From Rhizobium aethiopicum (GTDB lineage: Bacteria > Pseudomonadota > Alphaproteobacteria > Rhizobiales > Rhizobiaceae), in assembly GCF_900094625.1 (NCBI RefSeq), contig NZ_FMAJ01000008.1, positions 186,001 to 250,000 of the forward strand: a DNA stretch of 64,000 bases. Direction: 5' to 3'. The notes beneath the pieces are model-generated. The model was not told where the DNA came from, did not search any database, and saw nothing but the letters and a program-made list of their open reading frames with translations. The stretch's first letter is position 1. The number at the start of each line of letters is the position of its first letter. The position numbers and the translations under genes were made by a program. Below, piece after piece: positions 34,306-40,333 of this stretch.

Positions 34306-35139
34306 ATGATGATTATTTCAATGGTCCCGCGCCGGCTTTTGCTGGCGGTCGTTTCGGTGACCGCGGCCCTTGTGCCCTTTTGTTCCGCCCGGGCGGAAAT
34401 GAGCGCCTGGGCCGAGGCCGAAGGCGGCCGCATGCGCCTCGTGGCGCTGGCGCCCGATGCCGGCGGCAAAATTCGCGCCGGTCTGCAGATCGAACCGAAG
34501 CCCGGCTGGATCACCTATTGGCGCGAGCCCGGCAACAGCGGCATTCCGCCTCAGGTGACCATCGCGCCGGCAAGCGGCGTAAGCCTCGATGCCATCGCCT
34601 ATCCCGTCCCGAAGCATTTTTCCAAAGGCGGGATCGAGGATATCGCCTATGACGCGCCGGTGACGCTGCCGCTGTCGCTGACGGCTGGGAAGGGCGAGGT
34701 CGAGATCGACGCCGCGATCTTCATCGGCATTTGCAAGGATATCTGCATTCCTTTCCAGGCGAATCTTAGCCTCAAGCTTGGCTCTGCCATGTCGCGTCCG
34801 GAGGAGGAGGCGATCCTTGCGGCCGCCGATGCTTCTCTGCCGAAGCCGCCATCGGCGGATTTCAGGGTGACGGCGCATGCGCTCTCAGCTGACCTGAAGA
34901 CGCTGTCGCTGACGCTCGCTCTGCCGGCTGACGGAAAGGGCACGCCCGATATCATCGTCACCGGCCCGAGCGGCTATGCCTTCACCAAGCAGAGCGGCGG
35001 CAAACGTGATGGCGCCACCTTTAAGGCTGACATGGCGATCGGCAAACTGCCTAAGGATTACGACATTTCAGGCGAGCGCTGGCGCGTGCTTGTTATCGAT
35101 GGCGACAGGGCGATGGAGACCACGCTTGCCTTTGACTGA
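34306..35139 (+). CDS. Exported DsbD alpha-domain-like protein
   Basis: 277 residues. The signal peptide ends near 'CSARA'. The mature part resembles only the N-terminal periplasmic domain of DsbD/ScsB-type reductants ('GLQIEPKPGWITYWREPGNSGIPP', split here). A redox-like pair C143-K-D-I-C147 sits at the expected place. There is no transmembrane electron-conduit domain and no thioredoxin domain. It could receive electrons from a separate CcdA/DsbD-beta protein and pass them to periplasmic substrates. A one-Cys peroxiredoxin gene lies 84 nt downstream. Confidence 0.82.
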   Translation: MMIISMVPRRLLLAVVSVTAALVPFCSARAEMSAWAEAEGGRMRLVALAPDAGGKIRAGLQIEPKPGWITYWREPGNSGIPPQVTIAPASGVSLDAIAYPVPKHFSKGGIEDIAYDAPVTLPLSLTAGKGEVEIDAAIFIGICKDICIPFQANLSLKLGSAMSRPEEEAILAAADASLPKPPSADFRVTAHALSADLKTLSLTLALPADGKGTPDIIVTGPSGYAFTKQSGGKRDGATFKADMAIGKLPKDYDISGERWRVLVIDGDRAMETTLAFD

Positions 35140-35223
35140 CCGGCACCTATAGTCGCCCCGAACCCCCGCGGCGCCTGCAGCAAAGCCCCCAAACCCAAAA
35201 AGCAAGAACTAGAGGAGAGAACC

Positions 35224-35709
35224 ATGAGCATCGCGATCGGCGACAAGCTTCCCGCCGCCACTTTCAAGGAAAAGACCGCCGACGGTCCGGTCGAAATCAC
35301 CACCGAGCAGCTCTTCGCCGGCAAGCGCGTCGTGCTCTTTGCCGTGCCGGGCGCCTTCACGCCCACCTGCTCGCTGAACCACCTGCCGGGTTATCTCGAA
35401 AACCGCGACACCATCCTCGGCAAGGGAGTCGACGAGATCGCCGTGCTTGCCGTCAACGACTGGCACGTGATGGGCGCCTGGGCGCAATCCTCCGGCGGCC
35501 TTGGCAAGATCCACTTCCTCGCCGATTGGGACGCCGGCTTCACCAAGGCCGTCGGCCTCGAAGCAGACCTCTCCGCCGGCGGCCTCGGCCTGCGTTCCAA
35601 GCGCTATTCGATGCTGGTCGAAGACGGCGTGGTGAAAGCCTTGAACATCGAGGAAAGCCCTGGCCAGGCGACGGTTTCCGGTGCGGCGGCGATGCTGGAA
35701 CTGCTCTGA
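35224..35709 (+). CDS. Peroxiredoxin, Prx5 (AHPC-TSA/redoxin) type
   Basis: 161 residues. The peroxidatic Cys is C49 in 'PGAFTPTCS'. No other cysteine exists in the protein, so it is a 1-Cys enzyme that must be recycled by an external thiol such as glutathione/glutaredoxin. Prx5-type length and the 'VNDWHVMGAWAQ' and 'FLADWDAGFTKAVGL' blocks are present. It has no signal peptide and is cytosolic. 'AGAGGAGAGAACC' precedes the ATG. Confidence 0.93.
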   Translation: MSIAIGDKLPAATFKEKTADGPVEITTEQLFAGKRVVLFAVPGAFTPTCSLNHLPGYLENRDTILGKGVDEIAVLAVNDWHVMGAWAQSSGGLGKIHFLADWDAGFTKAVGLEADLSAGGLGLRSKRYSMLVEDGVVKALNIEESPGQATVSGAAAMLELL

Positions 35710-35737
35710 GTTTCGGTAGGCATTGGGCACTAAACTG

Positions 35738-35876
35738 CCCTTCACCCTAACCCTCTCCCCGTTTTGACGGGGAGAGGGGACGTGCCCGAACGCAGCGTTG
35801 AGGTTCGGGAAAGCCGGTGCGGCGTGTCCCTTCTCCCCCGCGAGCGGGGAGAAGGTGCCGACAGGCGGATGAGGGG
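35738..35876. repeat. RIME-like repeat, copy 4
   Basis: About 139 bp, starting CCCTTCACCCTAACC and ending GGATGAGGGG, with both hairpins (CTCTCCCCGTTTTGACGGGG; CTTCTCCCCCGCGAGCGGGG). It fills the gap after the peroxiredoxin gene, ahead of the azt operon. Confidence 0.85.
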
Positions 35877-36006
35877 CTGCTGTGATCGGCTACCCAGGTT
35901 GAAATCGACGCAGCGCGGTCCACGGTCTTGGCTGTCAAATGGCCGCACCTCCCTATCCCATCATAACAAATCAGGACGAGCTCCCCGCCTCAATCCTGCC
36001 GCAATC

Positions 36007-36033
36007 GTTATAACATAACAGTAATGTTATTAC
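36007..36033 (+). promoter_or_regulatory. Zur-type operator (two adjacent palindromes)
   Basis: GTTAT-aac-ATAAC (36007-36019) is followed one base later by GTAAT-gtt-ATTAC (36021-36033). Both have perfect 5-bp arms and are AT-rich, unlike the surroundings. They resemble alphaproteobacterial Zur boxes around TGTTATA-n-TATAACA. They lie 15 nt upstream of the first ATG of the zinc transporter operon, consistent with Zur repression when zinc is sufficient. Confidence 0.75.
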
Positions 36034-36048
36034 ATTGTAGGATCAGCC

Positions 36049-36177
36049 ATGCCGCCGAGCCCCGACCGCCTTCCCGTCAGCCTCATGGGACAATCGGCTC
36101 TAGCGAGGGTGGCGGGGGTCTCGCTGGTCGTTGCCGTTCTTTGGCTCGCCATCCACTGGGCAGTTCTGCTGCCATGA
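36049..36177 (+). CDS. Predicted 42-residue membrane peptide leading the azt operon
   Basis: ATG 36049 to TGA 36177. A short Pro-rich N-terminus ('MPPSPDRLPVS') is followed by one hydrophobic helix ('VAGVSLVVAVLWLAIHWAVL', about residues 21-40). Its TGA overlaps the aztA ATG as ATGA, so aztA translation should be coupled to it. The Zur operator lies just upstream. No homologue is known to me. It may be only a leader, but the membrane segment and overlap argue for a real protein. Confidence 0.6.
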   Translation: MPPSPDRLPVSLMGQSALARVAGVSLVVAVLWLAIHWAVLLP

Positions 36178-36923
36178 TGCCGTTGATCCGTCTCGATGAT
36201 CTCACCGTCGCCTATAACAGGCATCCGGCCGTCCATCATGTCTCCGGCGCCTTTGCGCCGGGCAGCCTGACGGCGATTGCCGGGCCGAACGGGGCGGGCA
36301 AATCGACGCTGCTGAAGGCGATCATGGGCGAGCTTCGTCCGGCCGAAGGAAGGGTCGAGCATCGGTTGGGGCGGGCGGAATTCGGTTATCTCCCGCAGGC
36401 GGCCGAGATCGATCGCCGTTTTCCGATCTCCGTCATCGACACCGTCATGCTCGGCGTCTGGAAGGCGAGGGGAGCCTTCGGCCGTGTCGGGGCCGCTGAG
36501 GTGAGGAGAGCGGGCGAGGCGCTTGCTGCGGTCGGCCTCGACGGCTTTGCAAGCCGCCATGTCGGATCGCTCTCGGCCGGCCAATTCCAGCGCGTGCTTT
36601 TCGCTCGGCTGCTGCTGCAGGATGCCGGCGTCATCCTGCTCGACGAACCATTCACGGCGATCGATGCCCGCACCACCAGGGATCTCGTCGATATCGTCGC
36701 CCGCTGGCATGGCGAAGGCCGCACCGTCATCGCCGTGCTGCATGATTTCGAGCTCGTCCGGGCGCATTTCCCGCAAAGCTTGCTGCTAGCCCGCGAGCTT
36801 GTGGGATGGGGGCCGACCGTCGACGTCATGTCTTCCGCCAATCTGATGAAGGCGCGCGCCATGGCCGAGCGCTGGGACGAGGATGCTGCGGCCTGCGAAC
36901 CGCAAGAGGCACCCTCGGCATGA
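36174..36923 (+). CDS. aztA: Zinc ABC transporter ATP-binding protein
   Basis: A 249-residue ABC ATPase. Walker A 'GPNGAGKST', signature 'LSAGQFQRVLFARLL', Walker B 'VILLDEPFTAID' and the switch His in 'AVLHDFELV' are all present. It powers the AztB channel. The start is ATG 36174 within ATGATG, overlapping the leader peptide. It overlaps aztB by ATGA. The zinc assignment rests on the Zur operator and the cluster A-I binding protein downstream; manganese is the main alternative. Confidence 0.88.
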   Translation: MMPLIRLDDLTVAYNRHPAVHHVSGAFAPGSLTAIAGPNGAGKSTLLKAIMGELRPAEGRVEHRLGRAEFGYLPQAAEIDRRFPISVIDTVMLGVWKARGAFGRVGAAEVRRAGEALAAVGLDGFASRHVGSLSAGQFQRVLFARLLLQDAGVILLDEPFTAIDARTTRDLVDIVARWHGEGRTVIAVLHDFELVRAHFPQSLLLARELVGWGPTVDVMSSANLMKARAMAERWDEDAAACEPQEAPSA

Positions 36924-37792
36924 CGGCCTACGATCTCTTTCTCGCGCCCTTTGCCGATTTCGGTTTCATGCGTCGCGCCCTTGTCGCCTGCCTCTGCCTC
37001 GGGCTTGGCTCGGGGCCGATCGGCGTCTTCCTGATGCTCAGGCGCATGAGCTTGATGGGCGACGCCATGAGCCATGCCGTGCTGCCGGGCGCGGCGATCG
37101 GCTATCTCGTCGCCGGCTCGCTGTCGCTGACGGCCATGGGCCTCGGCGGCCTTGTCGCCGGCTTGTCGGTGGCGCTGCTTTCCGGTGCGGTCAGCCGTAT
37201 GACCGTGCTGCGCGAGGATGCGAGCTTTGCCAGCTTCTATCTCGCTTCGCTGGCGCTGGGCGTCCTGATCGTCTCACTGCGCGGCTCGAATATCGATCTG
37301 CTTCACGTGCTGTTCGGCACCATCCTGGCGATCGATGCGCCCGCCCTTTACCAGATCGGCGCGATCACCTCGCTGACGCTTGTCGTCCTTGCCGCCATCT
37401 ACCGGCCGCTGGTGGTCGAGTGCTTCGATCCGGGTTTCCTGCGCGCCGTCGGCGGACGTGGGCCGGTCTACCATGTCCTCTTCCTGCTGCTCGTCGTGCT
37501 GAATCTCGTGGCCAGCTTTCAGGCGCTGGGCACGCTGATGGCGGTCGGCCTGATGATGCTGCCGGCGGCCGTCGCCCAGCTCTGGTCGCGCAGCCTGCCC
37601 GTCATGATGCTGATTGCGACCGCCAGCGGCGCCGCCTCCGGTTATCTCGGCCTGATCGCCTCCTACCATCTCGAACTCGCCTCCGGTCCGACGATCATCA
37701 TGACGGCGGCGGCAATTTACGCCTTCTCGATCTTTTTCGCGCCCTCCGGCATCGCCCGGCGCTTCTTTCCCCGCCCGCATCTGAAGGGCTGA
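36920..37792 (+). CDS. aztB: Zinc ABC transporter permease
   Basis: A 290-residue ABC-3 family permease with about eight or nine membrane helices. The segment 'MRRALVACLCLGLGSGPIGVFLMLRRMSLMGDAMSHAVLPGAAIGYL' (conserved EAA-like coupling region, residues about 14-60) is typical of zinc/manganese permeases. The ATG overlaps the aztA TGA, and aztC follows at 17 nt. It forms the membrane channel with AztA. Confidence 0.9.
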   Translation: MTAYDLFLAPFADFGFMRRALVACLCLGLGSGPIGVFLMLRRMSLMGDAMSHAVLPGAAIGYLVAGSLSLTAMGLGGLVAGLSVALLSGAVSRMTVLREDASFASFYLASLALGVLIVSLRGSNIDLLHVLFGTILAIDAPALYQIGAITSLTLVVLAAIYRPLVVECFDPGFLRAVGGRGPVYHVLFLLLVVLNLVASFQALGTLMAVGLMMLPAAVAQLWSRSLPVMMLIATASGAASGYLGLIASYHLELASGPTIIMTAAAIYAFSIFFAPSGIARRFFPRPHLKG

Positions 37793-37808
37793 CTTCAAGG
37801 AGACTTCG

Positions 37809-38711
37809 ATGATACCGCGCAGACTGCTTCTCTCCGCCTCCGCACTGTCCGCACTGATGGCGCTCTCGGCCGCACCCGCCTCGGCCGAAACGCTGAAGGT
37901 GGTTGCTTCCTTCACCGTGCTTGCCGACGTCGTCAGAGAGGTCGGCGGCGACCATGTCAAGGTGACGAGCCTCGTCGGTCCGAACGGCGATCCTCACGAA
38001 TTCGAACCGTCGCCCGTTGACGCGAAGAATCTGAAGGCGGCGCAAGTCACCTTCGTCAGCGGCGAAGGGCTGGAAGGCTGGATGGACCGGCTGATCAGCG
38101 CCTCGGGCTACAAGGGCAAGCCGGTCACGGTCTCCGAAGGCATTGCCACCCGCACGATGGAAGAGGATGGCGAGACGATCACCGATCCGCATGTCTGGAA
38201 CAGCCCGGTCAATGTCAAGATCTGGGTCGCCAATATCGAAAAGGCGCTGTCATCAGCCGATCCCGCCGACGCCGCCGCCTTCAAGGCCAATGCCGAGAGA
38301 TACACCAAGACGCTCGACGAGCTGAACGCCTATGCCCATTCGAAATTCGACAAGATCCCCGAGGATCGCCGCAAGGTGCTGACGAGCCATGACGCCTTCG
38401 GCTATTTCGGCCGCGAATATAAAGTCAGCTTCCTCGCGCCGCTCGGTCTTTCCACTGAGAGCGAGGCTTCGGCCGCCGACGTCGCCAAACTGATCGACCA
38501 GATCAAGAGCGAGCATGTGAAGGCCTATTTCTTCGAGAATTCCAACGATCCGCGTCTGGTCAAGCAGGTCGCCAAGGCCACCGGCGCCGAGCCGGGCGGC
38601 GAGCTCTATGTCGAATCGCTCTCCGACGCCAAGGGCCCGGCGCCGACCTATGAGAAGATGTTCCGCTACAATGTCGACCAGCTCGCCGCGGCCATGGCGA
38701 AATCGAGCTGA
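37809..38711 (+). CDS. aztC: Zinc ABC transporter substrate-binding protein
   Basis: A 300-residue cluster A-I binding protein with a signal peptide (about 1-26, 'APASAET'). The predicted metal ligands are H63 ('DPHEFEPS'), H128 ('DPHVWNSP'), H194 ('SHDAFGYF') and D273. It lacks the long His-rich loop of classical ZnuA, as AztC-type proteins do. 'CAAGGAGAC' precedes the ATG. It delivers zinc to AztB in the periplasm. A chaperone AztD is not seen nearby. Confidence 0.87.
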   Translation: MIPRRLLLSASALSALMALSAAPASAETLKVVASFTVLADVVREVGGDHVKVTSLVGPNGDPHEFEPSPVDAKNLKAAQVTFVSGEGLEGWMDRLISASGYKGKPVTVSEGIATRTMEEDGETITDPHVWNSPVNVKIWVANIEKALSSADPADAAAFKANAERYTKTLDELNAYAHSKFDKIPEDRRKVLTSHDAFGYFGREYKVSFLAPLGLSTESEASAADVAKLIDQIKSEHVKAYFFENSNDPRLVKQVAKATGAEPGGELYVESLSDAKGPAPTYEKMFRYNVDQLAAAMAKSS

Positions 38712-38715
38712 GCCC

Positions 38716-38742
38716 GCTCGCGCCGTCGCCGAAGGCGCGAGC
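38716..38742. terminator. Hairpin between convergent aztC and cation-efflux genes
   Basis: GCTCGCGCC (38716-38724) and GGCGCGAGC (38734-38742) form a perfect 9-bp stem with a 9-nt loop, just past the aztC stop. No T-run follows, so termination is possible but not assured. Confidence 0.45.
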
Positions 38743-38756
38743 AATACCGCCGGAAA

Positions 38757-39341
38757 TCAGGCTGCGGTCCGATGCTCCTGGCGAGCGGCGGTCCAGACCT
38801 CTCGCGCCGCGTCGACATTCATGGCTGCGATGGCGAGCCCGACGATCAGATCGGGCCATGCCGAGCTCCAGAGAAAGGCTGTCACCAGCCCGGCGCCGAC
38901 GATCGCGATATTGGCGATCGCATCGTTGCGGGCCGACAGGAAAGCCGCTTTCGTCAGGCTTCCGCTATGATGGCGGAAGCGGGCGAGCAGCATGGCGCAG
39001 CTCAGATTGACGACCAGCGCCCCGAAGCCGGTCAGGGAAAGCGCAAAGGGTTCGGGTGCGACCGGCAGGGTGAACTTCTGCCAGGCCGTCCAGAGCGTGG
39101 CGATACCAGGCGCGAGCAGGATCGCGGCAAGCGCCATGCCGATGCGTGCGCGCGACCGCGCCGACCAGCCGAGCGCCATGAGGATCAGCAGATTGACCGA
39201 TGCGTCTTCGAGGAAATCGACCGAATCGGCAAACAGTGAGACCGACCCGATCGACAGCGCAACCGCAAACTCGATCCCGAAATAGCCGAGGTTTGCGAGT
39301 GCGACGGTCATGACAGCGCGGCCGAGAGCGGAACCCTGCAT
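38757..39341 (-). CDS. Cation diffusion facilitator-like transporter, short form
   Basis: 194 residues with about five membrane helices and no C-terminal cytosolic domain. The first metal site has D42-x3-D46 in 'FADSVDFLEDAS', the family's helix-2 motif. The second ('SARNDAIAN') lacks one usual acidic residue. The CDF family exports Zn, Co, Cd or Mn by proton exchange. Convergent with the zinc importer, so it may be the export side of zinc balance; that is inference. Confidence 0.75.
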   Translation of the reverse strand: MQGSALGRAVMTVALANLGYFGIEFAVALSIGSVSLFADSVDFLEDASVNLLILMALGWSARSRARIGMALAAILLAPGIATLWTAWQKFTLPVAPEPFALSLTGFGALVVNLSCAMLLARFRHHSGSLTKAAFLSARNDAIANIAIVGAGLVTAFLWSSAWPDLIVGLAIAAMNVDAAREVWTAARQEHRTAA

Positions 39342-39409
39342 CTCGCATCAACCTTTCGCTAAATCTGCCGGAGAACCCGGTGAACGTCCGGCATACCGGC
39401 TTGCCGCCC

Positions 39410-39718
39410 TCAGAGATTGAGGTCGAAGACCAGGATGCCCGCAAGGCCTCCGTCCGTCGAGGAGACGATGCGCTCGCCGACGGCCACATGCTCGGGATGG
39501 ACGAGATAGGCATCCCGCGCCTCGGCGCTTTCAAAGGTCACGGCAAAACCATCGACGAAGCCGGCATGCAGGCCTTCGGGCGAAACATTCGGCCCATATT
39601 TGATATCCAATATGCCGGGGATGACCTGTTTCAGCCCGGCGATCGCATCGAACAGCGATTGTTTGTCGTCCATCGTCAGCGCCGTCTTCAGCCGCAGGAA
39701 CACGCAATGCAGGATCAT
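39410..39718 (-). CDS. Stress-responsive alpha/beta-barrel (Dabb) protein
   Basis: A 102-residue dimeric ferredoxin-like fold protein of the Dabb family: 'ILHCVFLRLK', 'VIPGILDIKYGPNVSPEGLHAGFVDGFAVTF' (conserved, read in two strands) and 'HVAVGERIV'. The function in bacteria is unclear. The start ATG 39718 has 'GGGAGG' upstream. The 11 in-frame codons before it are excluded. Confidence 0.85.
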   Translation of the reverse strand: MILHCVFLRLKTALTMDDKQSLFDAIAGLKQVIPGILDIKYGPNVSPEGLHAGFVDGFAVTFESAEARDAYLVHPEHVAVGERIVSSTDGGLAGILVFDLNL

Positions 39719-39805
39719 TATGGTCCTCCCGATTTTCTGCGTCGGCAGCATAGCGACGAAAGCCGGGACGGCAACGGGATTTATTTTTGCCGGATGAGGA
39801 CAGAC

Positions 39806-40225
39806 TTACATCTGGTCGGTTGCGGCAGGGTCGCGGTTATAGATCTTGCGCACGAGTTCACGGGCATGAGCCCGGGCTTCGTCTTTCTGGGCCGGCGTCA
39901 TCGGTCGGCAGGTGTGGCGGAGGTTGGATGAGTCGAGCACGGTGGCAGCGCCGGAATTGGCGATGACGAGGTGCCAGCTGCAGGAGGCGACCTTGTCGAT
40001 GACCACTGCGCCACGGCATCCGGAAGACAGGCAGAAGGCCACGGTCTGCTGCCCCGCGTGATTGCCTTTCAGCGCCTGCTGCAGCGCCGTCGCAAATTCG
40101 GCGGTCCATCGCTCGCAATGCTTCGCCCCGGGCTCGCAGGCCTTGGTGACGGGTTTAATCTCTCCGGCCTCGAGCGGCGAGACAAAAAGAGCGCCGATCG
40201 AGAGAGCGAGCAGAAGCTTGAGCAT
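39806..40225 (-). CDS. Exported hypothetical protein, four-helix-like, Cys-containing
   Basis: 139 residues with a signal peptide (about 1-20, 'LFVSPLEAGE'). The mature protein has several cysteines ('KACEPGAKHCERW', 'FCLSSGCRG', 'ASCSWHLV', 'RHTCRP') that could form periplasmic disulfides, and a basic C-terminal helix. I do not recognise the family. The ATG at 40225 has 'AAGGAAAA' upstream. It sits between the Dabb and EAL genes on the same strand, with gaps of 87 nt and 108 nt. Confidence 0.65.
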   Translation of the reverse strand: MLKLLLALSIGALFVSPLEAGEIKPVTKACEPGAKHCERWTAEFATALQQALKGNHAGQQTVAFCLSSGCRGAVVIDKVASCSWHLVIANSGAATVLDSSNLRHTCRPMTPAQKDEARAHARELVRKIYNRDPAATDQM

Positions 40226-40333
40226 CAAATTTTCCTTATGCGACGATGCAGAGGCGCATATCGCCCCTCGTTGGTCAATGACCATTCATGGTGGAGAGGC
40301 GCGTCCGGCGGAGGCCGGGCGGCCTGAGACCGC

